A DNA stretch of 64,000 nucleotides, taken from the NCBI RefSeq assembly GCF_001612845.1, contig NZ_BDBF01000034.1, forward strand, positions 1 through 64,000, read 5' to 3'. This DNA is from Nocardia elegans NBRC 108235 (GTDB lineage: Bacteria > Actinomycetota > Actinomycetes > Mycobacteriales > Mycobacteriaceae). How positions within the stretch are numbered: the stretch's first letter is position 1; each line of letters starts with the position of its first letter. Below the pieces are notes generated by a model. The model was not told where the DNA came from, did not search any database, and was given only the letters and a program-made list of their open reading frames with translations. The position numbers and the translations under genes were made by a program. Below, in pieces: positions 41,761 to 51,200 of this stretch.

Positions 41761-42300
41761 TTACTCGGGCTCGCGCGCCGCACGGCCGCGCTGGATCGCG
41801 GCCAGCACCACCCGCACGCCGGCGCCGATGAGCGCCAGATCGGCCAGGATCTGGACAGTCACCATGACGCGGGCGGCCTGCGAGGTCGCAGCGATATCGC
41901 CGAAACCGACCGTTCCCAGCACGGTCACCGTGAAGTAGAGGGAATCGACCCGGGTCAGCAGGATCGTGAAACTGTCCGGCGCGGCCGACGACGTCAACAC
42001 ATACGTCGTGGCGAATACCAGAATGAACAACACCGCGATCATGGTCAGCGCCTCGGCTCCGCGGAGTCCGGGATAGGGCGCGGCGACGATGCGTGTGGCC
42101 TGCCGCACGATGAGCACGACGACCAACACCAGACCACCACACAGGCCCAGTAGCGGGCCGAGCTTGTCCAGATGATGAAAGGGCAGGACGAAATACAGCG
42201 CGACGAGCACGATCGTCGTCACCGCGGTCCGGGCGGCGGCATACAACACCGCCCGCCGCCGCGCACCGTCACCGCCGCTCCACTGTTCCTGCGGATCCAT
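41761..42300 (-). CDS. two-TM-type potassium channel family protein
   Basis: 179 aa from ATG 42300, preceded by GGGAGG. An in-frame TTG at 42366 has no ribosome site and is rejected. There are four hydrophobic helices: two near residues 20-70, then the ion-channel core with a helix at 85-110, the selectivity filter TVGFGD (about 140-145) and a final helix. It belongs to the Ion_trans_2 class, with two extra N-terminal helices and no regulatory RCK domain. It is convergent with nothing and lies downstream of the MFS gene. Confidence 0.9.
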   Translation of the reverse strand: MDPQEQWSGGDGARRRAVLYAAARTAVTTIVLVALYFVLPFHHLDKLGPLLGLCGGLVLVVVLIVRQATRIVAAPYPGLRGAEALTMIAVLFILVFATTYVLTSSAAPDSFTILLTRVDSLYFTVTVLGTVGFGDIAATSQAARVMVTVQILADLALIGAGVRVVLAAIQRGRAAREPE

Positions 42301-42392
42301 CCTGACCTCCCGGTCGAGTTCTGCCGCCCGCTCGGGATCACTCAACCACGCCGGAGGGTCGCACAAGGGGAGGTTGCCCGGCGTTCTCCCGG

Positions 42393-43715
42393 TCAGCTAC
42401 GGGCGAGGGCGACCGGTTCGCGGCGTCGCGCCACGCGGCGGGACGACCACACGGTGATGGTGAACAGCACCACTCCCGCGACGGCGAGGCCCGCGCCCAC
42501 GACGGCGGGTGCGGTGTAACCGAGGCCCGCCGCGATCACGAGGCCGCCCAGCCAGGCGCCGGCGGCGTTGGCGATGTTCAGGGCGGCGTGGTTGAGGGCG
42601 GCGGCGAGGGTTTGGGCGTCGTGGGCGACGTCCATCAGGCGGGTTTGCAGGCCGGGCGCCAGTGCGGCTCCGGAGGCGCCGACCAGGAAGGCGCCCGCGG
42701 CGGCGGTGAACGGATTGTGAGCTGCCGCAACGAAAGCCGCGAGAATCACGACCATCGCGATCAGCGCGACGAACACCGAGCGGTCCACGCCGCGGTCGGC
42801 GAGGACGCCGCCGCCGATGTTGCCCGCGACCATGCCCAGGCCGAACAGTGCCAGCACGATCGGCACGAGGCCCTGACCCATGCCGGCGACATCGGTGAGA
42901 GTCGAGGTGATGTAGGTGTACACCGCGAACATGCCGCCGAAGCCGACCGCGCCGACCAGCAGCGTCAGCAGGACCTGGGGGCGGCGCAGGGCGGTCAGTT
43001 CGGTGCGCGGATCGGTCACCCGCACGCCGTGCAGATCGGGCACGAAGCGGGTGATCGCGAAGACCGTGGCGAGCCCGATGACGGCGACGACCACGTAGGC
43101 GTCACGCCAGCCGAGCCCCTGCCCGAGCCAGGTGGCCGCGGGGACGCCCACCACATTGGCGGCACTCAGGCCCAGCATCACCGCGGCGACGGCCTTGGCC
43201 CGCTGCCCCACCGGCGCCAGCGAGGCGGCGGCCAGCGAGGCGACACCGAAGTAGGCGCCGTGCGGAAGGCCCGCGACGAAACGCGCGGCGACCAACGCCG
43301 GGAACGCCGGGGCCAGCACCGAGGCGATATTTCCGACGGTGAACGCGATCATCAAGGCGATCAGCAGGCGCTTGCGCGGCATGCGGGCGCACAGTGCCGC
43401 GATCACGGGCGCGCCGACCACCACGCCCAGCGCGTACGCCGAGACGGCATGTCCACCGGTGGGCTCAGAAACATGCAGGTCCGCGGCGATGTCGGGCAGC
43501 AGTCCCATGGTGACGAATTCGGTGGTGCCGATCCCGAAACCGCCGAGCGCCAGCGCGAGCATCGCCGGAACATGCCATCCGGTGCGGGCGGAAGTCTCCG
43601 GCGCCGAGCCGAGCGCCGCACGGGACGACGCGTCACTCGCGGATGGCCCCGAGGGGACGTCGACGGGAGGTGCGGTACGCACGGGAGCTGAGTCGGCCAC
43701 GGGTGTGGCCAACAC
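42393..43715 (-). CDS. MFS drug exporter (DHA1, Cmx/CmlR-like)
   Basis: 440 aa, GTG start; the first 45 residues are Pro/Ser/Ala-rich and cytoplasmic. Twelve membrane helices follow. The first is MLALALGGFGIGTTEFVTMG, a signature of the chloramphenicol/arabinose-type DHA1 exporters, and RMPRKRLLIALM is the loop 2-3 motif. Substrate is not predictable. It lies 92 nt upstream of the channel gene. Confidence 0.9.
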   Translation of the reverse strand: MLATPVADSAPVRTAPPVDVPSGPSASDASSRAALGSAPETSARTGWHVPAMLALALGGFGIGTTEFVTMGLLPDIAADLHVSEPTGGHAVSAYALGVVVGAPVIAALCARMPRKRLLIALMIAFTVGNIASVLAPAFPALVAARFVAGLPHGAYFGVASLAAASLAPVGQRAKAVAAVMLGLSAANVVGVPAATWLGQGLGWRDAYVVVAVIGLATVFAITRFVPDLHGVRVTDPRTELTALRRPQVLLTLLVGAVGFGGMFAVYTYITSTLTDVAGMGQGLVPIVLALFGLGMVAGNIGGGVLADRGVDRSVFVALIAMVVILAAFVAAAHNPFTAAAGAFLVGASGAALAPGLQTRLMDVAHDAQTLAAALNHAALNIANAAGAWLGGLVIAAGLGYTAPAVVGAGLAVAGVVLFTITVWSSRRVARRREPVALARS

Positions 43716-43900
43716 GCGCGGCCGTCGCGGCGATACCGGCGGCCGGGGTGATTCGACTCACCGGAACCGGCGCCCGCTCGTCGGCGCGTACGGCGAACAT
43801 CGAAATCGTTGCGGAACAACGGCTCTCGCCGCATCGGAGGCCGCGCCCGGCGCGCTGTCGGATACCTCACATGCCACGCGATCGGGTGCGGAAAGCAATT

Positions 43901-43942
43901 CGGGCACCCGCGGCCACCGGGATCGGTGGGGGCGGGTGCCCG
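43901..43942. terminator. hairpin downstream of icd
   Basis: CGGGCACCCGC and GCGGGTGCCCG form an 11-bp perfect stem with a 20-nt loop, about 45 bp after the icd stop codon on its transcript. No T run follows, as usual here. Confidence 0.65.
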
Positions 43943-43986
43943 GATATGTCTACCGGCCGCGCCGGATTCCGGCCGGTCGTGAGCGT

Positions 43987-45204
43987 TCAGCTCAGTTCGC
44001 GCGCCAGGTTGGCGTCGAGCACACCGAGGAATTCCTCGGTGGTCAGGTAGCCCTGGTTGCCGCCGACCAGCAGCGCCAGATCCTTGGTCATCTGGCCGCT
44101 CTCGACGGTCTTGATCACGACGTCCTCGAGGGTCTGCGCGAAGCCGATGACCTCGGGGGTGTTGTCCAGCTTGCCGCGATGCGCCAGACCCCGCGTCCAC
44201 GCGAAGATCGAGGCGATCGGGTTCGTGGAGGTGGGCTTGCCCTGCTGGTGCTGCCGGAAGTGGCGGGTCACCGTGCCGTGCGCGGCCTCGGCCTCACAGG
44301 TGCGGCCGTCCGGGGTGAGCAGCACCGAGGTCATCAGGCCCAGCGAGCCGAAGCCCTGCGCCACGGTGTCGGACTGCACGTCGCCGTCGTAGTTCTTGCA
44401 GGCCCAGACGTAGCCGCCTTCCCACTTGAGCGCGGAGGCGACCATATCGTCGATCAGCCGGTGCTCGTAGGTCAGGCCGGCGGCGTCGAACTCTTCCTTG
44501 AACTCGGTCTCGAAGATCTCCTGGAAGGTGTCCTTGAACATGCCGTCGTAGGCCTTCAGGATGGTGTTCTTCGTCGACATGTAGACCGGGTAGTTCTGCT
44601 GCAGGCCGTAGTTCAGCGACGCCCGCGCGAAGTCCTCGATCGACTTCTTGAAGTTGTACATACCCATGACGACGCCGCCGTCCTCGGGCATCTTCACCAC
44701 TTCGTGGACGATCGGCTCGGAGCCGTCCTCCGGGGTGAACTGAATCGTGACGGTGCCGGCCTGATGCACCTTGAAGTCGGTGGCGCGGTACTGGTCACCG
44801 AAGGCGTGACGGCCGATGATGATCGGCTTGGTCCAGCCGGGAACCAGACGCGGAACGTTGGAGATGATGATCGGCGCGCGGAAAATGGTGCCGCCGAGGA
44901 TGTTACGAATCGTGCCGTTCGGCGAACGCCACATCTTCTTGAGACCGAATTCCTCGACACGTGCCTCGTCGGGGGTGATGGTGGCGCATTTGACGCCGAC
45001 GCCGTGTTTCTTGATGGCGTTGGCCGCGTCGACGGTCACCTGGTCATCGGTCTTGTCGCGAGTTTCGATGCCGAGGTCGTAGTACTCGAGGTTCACATCG
45101 AGGTACGGATGGATCAGCTTGTCCTTGATGAACTGCCAGATGATCCGGGTCATCTCGTCGCCGTCGAGTTCGACGACGGTCCCTTCAACCTTGATCTTGG
45201 ACAT
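43987..45204 (-). CDS. icd: NADP-dependent isocitrate dehydrogenase
   Basis: 405 aa from ATG 45204 (MSKIKVEGTVVELDGDEMTR), the homodimeric eukaryote-like IDH type. Substrate and metal motifs are seen in IWQFIKDKLIHPYLDV, PNGTIRNILGGTIFRAPII, GWTKPIIIGRHAFGDQYRAT and the Asp-rich NYDGDVQSDTVAQGFGSLG. It makes 2-oxoglutarate and NADPH in the citric-acid cycle. Its M. tuberculosis neighbours metC/metX are partly conserved here. Confidence 0.97.
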   Translation of the reverse strand: MSKIKVEGTVVELDGDEMTRIIWQFIKDKLIHPYLDVNLEYYDLGIETRDKTDDQVTVDAANAIKKHGVGVKCATITPDEARVEEFGLKKMWRSPNGTIRNILGGTIFRAPIIISNVPRLVPGWTKPIIIGRHAFGDQYRATDFKVHQAGTVTIQFTPEDGSEPIVHEVVKMPEDGGVVMGMYNFKKSIEDFARASLNYGLQQNYPVYMSTKNTILKAYDGMFKDTFQEIFETEFKEEFDAAGLTYEHRLIDDMVASALKWEGGYVWACKNYDGDVQSDTVAQGFGSLGLMTSVLLTPDGRTCEAEAAHGTVTRHFRQHQQGKPTSTNPIASIFAWTRGLAHRGKLDNTPEVIGFAQTLEDVVIKTVESGQMTKDLALLVGGNQGYLTTEEFLGVLDANLARELS

Positions 45205-45517
45205 GGATCTTCGTGTCCTCCTAAGGAAGGTGTGCTCCCATTGCACGGCCAGGCGAGCACGCTTGTGAGCGGACCCCAGCTGTTCAACAGACAACGTATA
45301 CGCCCCGCGTTGTCCACGAGACGCCTGGTGCTAAACAAGACAAGCGTACTGGTGCGCTGGGTCTCACTGACAGGGGCGGTCCCATTGAGAGCTGCCCACG
45401 TCACACCGGCGCGATGTCCAGTCGCCAGGGAAACGGACATACGCCGCGAACGTCCGCCTCGAATCGGGCGAGCCCAACCCTCGCCCCCGCCGTGACCGAT
45501 TGTTACCATCCACGGCA

Positions 45518-45625
45518 GGTCATGAGTGCCAGCGCCAAGCCCCGGCTCGCTGGCCGGCAACCCTCCAGTTGCGGTGGGGTGCTCCGGGTGATTGACCGGG
45601 CTCTCGAAAGCCGAGGGCAAGCGCG
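45518..45625 (+). ncRNA. SAM-IV riboswitch
   Basis: The conserved SAM-binding core is visible: GGTCATGAGTGCCAGCG, then AAGCCCCGGCTCGCTGGC and CCGGCAACCCTCC, then GCGGTGGGGTGCTCCGGGTG. P1 pairs GGTCA (45518-45522) with TGACC (45593-45597), followed by the extra 3' hairpin GGCTCTCGAAAGCC expected for SAM-IV. It precedes a start codon with AGGAG in the metY-remnant/metX operon, so high S-adenosylmethionine should switch off methionine synthesis. It is the only gene-free element in the 438 bp between icd and the remnant; the stretch 45205-45517 shows nothing else clear. Confidence 0.9.
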
Positions 45626-45642
45626 ACTGTCAGGAGCAACAA

Positions 45643-45897
45643 GTGAGTGAGTCCACCGTGCCCATCGTCGACAAGTGCGTGGAGGCGGCGGAGCGGCGCA
45701 GGCGTATCGCTACCATCGGGGATGTGTGTGCCCCAGCCCTCCGTACCGCCTCGACCACGCGTGCGCTCTCGCCGTGCGCCGACCCGGCGGCCTCCGGCGC
45801 CGTGTTCCGGCAGGTCCGCGGGCCGATGCGGATCCTGGGACTCACCGGCGCGGGAGTAGACGGCCTGGCACGGCTCGACGTGGTGACGGCACGGTGA
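45643..45897 (+). pseudogene. in-frame remnant of metY/metC (O-acetylhomoserine sulfhydrylase) between riboswitch and metX
   Basis: 84 codons, GTG start six bases after AGGAG, ending in TGA that overlaps the metX GTG (GTGA). The last about 60 residues echo the C-terminus of the PLP-dependent Met/Cys-metabolism family. IGDV-x7-ASTTRALSP corresponds to the family IGDxxxLxxxPASTTHxQLSP block, and later ASGAVFRQVR and GAGVDGLARLD correspond to ASGVxPGLVR and G-x-(I/V)-D-D-L-x-x-D-L. The about 350-residue PLP domain is missing. In M. tuberculosis the full metC lies at this place before metX (recalled). Third positions remain G/C-rich and the frame is intact, possibly kept for translational coupling to metX. 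Confidence 0.6.
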
Positions 45898-47060
45898 CCG
45901 TGAGTATCGAATCGAGCACGTCACGCCCGGGCGCAACGACACTGCTACCACCCGCGGACGGCACGGTGGGCATCATCGGCATCGGCGATGTCCGCGTCGA
46001 GAACGGGGCGGTCGTCCCCGGTGTCGAGCTGGCCGTGCAGCGCTGGGGCGAACTGGCCCCCGGCCTGGACAACGTGGTGCTGGTCGAGCACGCGCTGACC
46101 GGAGATTCGCACGTCTGCGGACAGCCGGACGAACTGCACGCCCTGCCGGGCTGGTGGGACGGACTGGTCGGACCGGGCGCCGCATTGGACACCGATCGCT
46201 GGTGCGTGATCGCGACCAACGTTCTGGGTGGTTGCCAGGGCAGCACCGGCCCCTCGTCCCTCGCGCCGGACGGAAAGCCTTGGGGCGCGCGGTTTCCGGA
46301 GATTTCGATTCGTGACCAGGTGAGCGCCGAAGTGGCGCTGCTGGACCTGCTCGGCATCTCCCGCATCGCCGCGGTGGTCGGCGGTTCGATGGGCGGCATG
46401 CGAGTGCTGGAATGGATGGTCGGCTATCCCGATCGCGTCGATGCTGCCCTGGTGCTGGCGGTCGGCGCCCGCGCCACCGCGGATCAGATCGGCACCCAGA
46501 CCACCCAGATCGCCGCGATCACCTCGGATCCGGACTGGCAGGACGGCAATTATCACGACACCGGCCGCCGCCCGCAGGCCGGGCTGGGCATCGCGCGCCG
46601 GATCGCGCATCTGACCTACCGCACCGAATTCGAACTCGACCATCGGTTCGCCAACACCGCCCAGGGTGACGAAAACCCTTGGGACGGCGGCCGTTACGCG
46701 GTGCAGAGTTATCTGGAGCATCAGGCGGACAAGCTGGTCGCGCGGTTCGACGCGGCCACCTACGTGCTGTTGACCGAGGCCATGAACCGGCACGACGTCG
46801 GGCGCGGACGCGGCGGTATCGAGGCCGCGCTGGCCGCCACTCCGGTGCCGTGCGTGGTCGGCGGCGTGGACTCGGACCGGTTGTATCCGTTGCGGACTCA
46901 GCAGGAACTGGCCGATCTGCTGCCCGGCTGTAAGGGCCTGGAAGTGGTGCATTCGCGCGACGGCCACGACGGTTTCCTCACCGAGATCGAGGCGATCGGC
47001 AAATTGCTGGAGCAGACGATGGAGTTGGCGCGCGCCGCGCAGGATGCCCGCAGGTCCTGA
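45894..47060 (+). CDS. metX: homoserine O-acetyltransferase
   Basis: 388 aa from GTG 45894, coupled to the preceding frame by GTGA. An alpha/beta-hydrolase-fold acyltransferase. The nucleophile Ser is in AVVGGSMGGMRVLEW, the oxyanion part in NVVLVEHALTGDSH, the acid Asp in GVDSDRLYPLRTQQ and the His in HSRDGHDGFLTE. It transfers acetyl from acetyl-CoA to homoserine, the first committed step of methionine synthesis, and is controlled by the SAM-IV riboswitch upstream. A near-identical layout is seen in mycobacterial MetX. Confidence 0.96.
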   Translation: MTVSIESSTSRPGATTLLPPADGTVGIIGIGDVRVENGAVVPGVELAVQRWGELAPGLDNVVLVEHALTGDSHVCGQPDELHALPGWWDGLVGPGAALDTDRWCVIATNVLGGCQGSTGPSSLAPDGKPWGARFPEISIRDQVSAEVALLDLLGISRIAAVVGGSMGGMRVLEWMVGYPDRVDAALVLAVGARATADQIGTQTTQIAAITSDPDWQDGNYHDTGRRPQAGLGIARRIAHLTYRTEFELDHRFANTAQGDENPWDGGRYAVQSYLEHQADKLVARFDAATYVLLTEAMNRHDVGRGRGGIEAALAATPVPCVVGGVDSDRLYPLRTQQELADLLPGCKGLEVVHSRDGHDGFLTEIEAIGKLLEQTMELARAAQDARRS

Positions 47061-47062
47061 GT

Positions 47063-47380
47063 TCAGCCGACGCCGAGGCTGCTGATGGTGACCGCCAGCA
47101 CGATGATCGCGCCGCCCAGCACGGTGTAGGCGCCGATGTCGAACGGGCGGCTGCGCACCGCCAGCAGCCCCACCCGGGCCGTCGGCAGGCACAACCGGAA
47201 CACCGCCGCCAGCAGGGTCGCCCCGCCGATGAAGAACGCACCGCGCCGCCACCGGTCCTGGGCCACGAAGACCACCGCGACCAGCAGCACCACCACGACC
47301 AGCAACATCGGCAGATGAACCTGGAAGAAGCGGCTCGCCGGGCTGGAATGCTGTGGGTGGGTGGTCGGCACGTCGGTCAC
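47063..47380 (-). CDS. DUF3017-like small membrane protein
   Basis: 105 aa from GTG 47380; a longer frame upstream is Arg/Pro-rich and overlaps the methyltransferase region. Three hydrophobic helices: HLPMLLVVVVLLVAVVFVAQ, FFIGGATLLAAVFRLCL and YTVLGGAIIVLAVTISSLG. The pattern fits DUF3017, common next to backbone genes in actinobacteria. It is convergent with metX, 2 nt apart. Function unknown. Confidence 0.8.
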   Translation of the reverse strand: MTDVPTTHPQHSSPASRFFQVHLPMLLVVVVLLVAVVFVAQDRWRRGAFFIGGATLLAAVFRLCLPTARVGLLAVRSRPFDIGAYTVLGGAIIVLAVTISSLGVG

Positions 47381-47505
47381 GGCTGCGATTCTCGCATGTC
47401 GGCACCGCCGGCGGATCGGTGGCGGGTGCCGCACCTTCCCCGTGGGCGCCCGGTCGGGCATGGTCCGCGGCCGGTCCCGCACCGGCGGACGGGTACCGTC
47501 TCGGT

Positions 47506-47970
47506 GTGCTCAAGCTGGTCTTCTTCGAACCGCGTATCCCACCGAATACGGGCAATGCGATCCGTTTGGCGGCCGGCACGGGATGCGAACTGCATCTGAT
47601 CGAGCCGCTCGGATTCGATCTGTCGGAGCCGAAGCTGCGTCGCGCCGGACTGGACTACCACGACCTCGCGGTGGTCACCGTGCACGAAAACCTCTCCGCC
47701 GCATGGAAATCCCTGCGTCCCGAGCGCGTCTTCGCCTTCACCACGCATGCCACCACGCACAACACCGATATCTCCTACCGGGCCGGAGACGTCCTGCTGT
47801 TCGGTCCGGAACCGACCGGGCTGCCGGCCGACGTCCTGGCCGACCCGCACATCACCGATCAGCTGCGCATCCCGATGCTGCCCGGTCGCCGGTCGATGAA
47901 CCTGTCCAACGCCGCGGCGGTCGCGGTGTACGAGGCGTGGCGGCAGCTGGGGTTTCCGGGCGCCGTGTAG
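47506..47970 (+). CDS. trmL: tRNA (cytidine(34)-2'-O)-methyltransferase TrmL (SpoU family)
   Basis: 154 aa from GTG 47506, the normal length of TrmL. SPOUT-fold motifs: N-terminal VFFEPRIPPNTGNAIRLAA, motif 2 VLLFGPEPTGLP, and motif 3 IPMLPGRRSMNLSNAAAVAV containing the knotted S-adenosylmethionine site. It should methylate the wobble ribose of certain tRNA-Leu. It corresponds to the spoU-like gene near dnaE2 in mycobacteria (recalled). Confidence 0.94.
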   Translation: MLKLVFFEPRIPPNTGNAIRLAAGTGCELHLIEPLGFDLSEPKLRRAGLDYHDLAVVTVHENLSAAWKSLRPERVFAFTTHATTHNTDISYRAGDVLLFGPEPTGLPADVLADPHITDQLRIPMLPGRRSMNLSNAAAVAVYEAWRQLGFPGAV

Positions 47971-48000
47971 CCGCCGAGGCCCGCGCCCGAACGGCACGCC

Positions 48001-48231
48001 TCAGATGTCGATCGTGAAGCGTTTGAAGCGGGAGGTGGCGCCCGCGGTGAGGTGAACGGCCGACTTGGGCACGCCGTAGTGCTGGGCGAGAAGTTCGATC
48101 GCGGCCTTGTTGGCCTTGCCTTCCACCGCGGGGGCGCGCACGTACAGCTGCAGGGTGCCGTCGTCGAGGATTTCGACGAGGGGGCCCTTGCGGCTGTTGG
48201 GTTTGATGGTCGCGCGGACCACGGTCGCCAC
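48001..48231 (-). CDS. DUF167/YggU family protein
   Basis: 76 aa. Family signature: VRATIKPNSRKGPLVEI, then LQLYVRAPAVEGKANKAAIE and FKRFTIDI at the end. Structure is known for homologues (small alpha/beta fold) but function is not. It lies on the same strand 48 nt after dnaE2. Confidence 0.93.
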   Translation of the reverse strand: MATVVRATIKPNSRKGPLVEILDDGTLQLYVRAPAVEGKANKAAIELLAQHYGVPKSAVHLTAGATSRFKRFTIDI

Positions 48232-48279
48232 GTGCTGCTCCTCGATGTCGGTCGGTGGGACGAGCGTAGCCGCGACCGT

Positions 48280-51200
48280 TCAGCGGAAATCGCGTGACTT
48301 CGAGGCCATGCGCAGGTCCATGCGCTGCAGATGTTCCGCCACCACACTCACCACACCCTCGGCGTTCTGCACCCGCCCCCGGATCAGCAGCGCGGGAGCG
48401 CCCTGGGCGATGCGCCGATAGCGGCGCCACAGCCCCACCGAACACACCACGTTCACCATGCCGGTCTCGTCCTCCAGATTGATGAAGGTGACCCCGGACG
48501 CGGTGGCCGGTCGCTGCCGGTGCGTCACCGCACCGCCGATCAGCACCTTCGACCCGTCGGGCACGGCGAGCAGCCGGTTCGCGGCGACCACGCCGAGTTC
48601 GTCCAGCCGCGGACGCAGGAATTCGGTGGGATACCGACCGGGCGACACACCGGTCGCCCACACATCGGCGGCCGCCATTTCCAGTTCGCTCATCCCGGGC
48701 AGCGCCGGTGCGTCGGTGACAGCCCCGGTCCCCGGCAGCCGATCCGACCGCTCCCCCGCCGCCGCACCGGCCGCCCACAGCGCCTGCCGCCGGTCGAGAC
48801 CGTGGCCCGATGCGGACTCGATGCTGGCGAGCGCACCCGCGGTGGCCAGGGCCTCGGCCTGCGGCACCGTCAGCTCGACCCGCCCGGTCAGATCCAGAAA
48901 CGATCGATAGGGCCCGGAAGACCGTGCGGCGACGATCTTTTCGGCCAATTCGTCACCGATGTGCCGGACCGCGGACAAGCCCAGTCGCACCTGGGTTCCG
49001 CGCTGCTCGAGCGTCGCCCCGGCCAGGCTGTGATTGATATCCGGCCCGTGCACCACCACCCCGTGCCGGCGGGCGTCGGCCACCAGCGACTGCGGAGAGT
49101 AGAAACCCATCGGCTGCGCGTTCAGCAGCCCCGCGCAGAACGCCGCGGGATGATGCAGTTTGAACCAGGCCGAATAGAACACCAGCGCGGCGAAACTTTG
49201 CGAATGGCTTTCCGGGAAACCGAAATTCGCGAAGGCATAGATCTTCTCGTAGATGCGATCGGCCAGCTCTCCGGTGATTCCGTGCAGATCACGCATGCCC
49301 TGATAGAAGCGGCCGCGCAGCCGCTCCATGCGCTGTGGTGACCGTTTCGATCCCATCGCGCGGCGCAACTGGTCCGCCTCGGTGGCGGTGAAACCCGCGA
49401 TATCGATCGCCATCTGCATGAGTTGTTCCTGGAACAGCGGAATTCCGAGGGTGCGGGCCAGCGAACTCTCGAGCGCCGGATGGTCGAGCGTCACCTCCTC
49501 CCGGCCGTTGCGCCGGCGGATATAGGGATGCACCGAACCGCCCTGAATGGGGCCGGGCCGGATCAGCGCGACCTCCACGACGAGATCGTAGAAGGCACGC
49601 GGGCGCAGCCGCGGCAGTGTCGCCATCTGGGCACGCGACTCGACCTGGAACACTCCCACCGAATCCGCTCGCGCCAGCATCTCGTAGACGGCGGATTCGG
49701 TGAGATCGAGGGCGTGCAATTCCACGACCTCACCTTTGTGCTCGCGCACCAGATCGATCATGTAGTGCAGGGCCGAGAGCATGCCCAGACCGAGCAGATC
49801 GAATTTCACCAGACCCGCTGCGGCACAATCGTCCTTGTCCCACTGCAGCACACTGCGCCCGGGCATGCGCGCCCACTCCACCGGGCAGACGTCGGCGATC
49901 GGCCGATCACAGATCACCATGCCGCCGGAATGAATACCGAGATGTCGCGGCAGGCCCTCGATCTCACCCGCCAGTTCCAGGACCCGGTCCGGAATATCGG
50001 TATGCGTTTCGGATGCCACCCCGGTCCATCGGCTCACCTGTTTGCTGAACGCGTCCTGCTGGCCGGGCGAGAAACCCAGCGCGCGAGCGGCATCGCGCAC
50101 CGCCGACTTGCCGCGATAGGTGATCACATTGGCCACCTGGGCGGCGTATTCGCGACCGTACTTGCGGTAGACGTGCTGGATCGCCTCCTCCCGCCGATCG
50201 GATTCGATATCGAGATCGATATCGGGCGGGCCGTCGCGTTCGGGCGCCAGGAAGCGTTCGAACAGCAGATCGTTGGCGACCGGATCCACATTGGTGATGC
50301 CGATCGCGTAGCAGACCGCGGAATTGGCCGCCGACCCCCGGCCCTGGCACAAAATGTCGTTCTGCTTGCAGAAGTGGACGATATCGTGCACGACCAGGAA
50401 GTAGCCGGGGAAATTCAGTTCGGTGATGATCCGTAGTTCGTGTTCGATCTGCCGGTACGCCTTGGGATTCCCCTCCGGCGGGCCGTAACGATCGCGCGCT
50501 CCGGCGAGGGTGAGTTCCCGCAGCCAGGAATTCTCGTCGTGGCCGGGCGGCACGTCGAACGGCGGTAATTCGGGGGCGATCAAGCGCAGATCGAAGGCGC
50601 ATGCGCGAGCCAGATCGACCGCCCCGGCCACCGCCTGCGGGTATTCGGCGAAGAGCCGGGCCATTTCCGCACCCGATCGCAGATGCGCGCCACCGGTGGG
50701 CGGCAGCCAGCCGTCGATGTCGTCCAGACTGCACCGTGCCCGGACGGCCGCCAGCGCCATCGCCCGGCGCCCCTGGGCCGGGGTGGCGAAATGCGCTGCG
50801 GTCGTGGCGATCACCGGCACGTCCAGCCGGGTGGCGAGGGCGATCAACCGGGCATTGCATTCGTCGTCGTCGGGCACTCCGTGGTGGGTGAGTTCGACGC
50901 TCACCCGGTCGCGGCCGAACAGATCCATCAGCCGGCGCAACGCCGCCTCCGCCTCGGCGTCACCCTGCTCCAGCGCCCGGCGCACATGTCCTTTGCGACA
51001 ACCGGTGAGAATATGCCAGTGCCCGTCGGCGGCGGCGGCGAGCCGATCCAGGTCGTAGCGCAGGATTCCCTTCTCACCGGCCACCATATGTGCCGCCGAC
51101 ATCTCCCGCGACAGCCGCCGATATCCCTCCTGCCCGCGCGCCAGCACCAGCAGATGCGGTCCGGACGGGTCCGGTGCCCCCGTGCGCGGTTGCGAATCGT

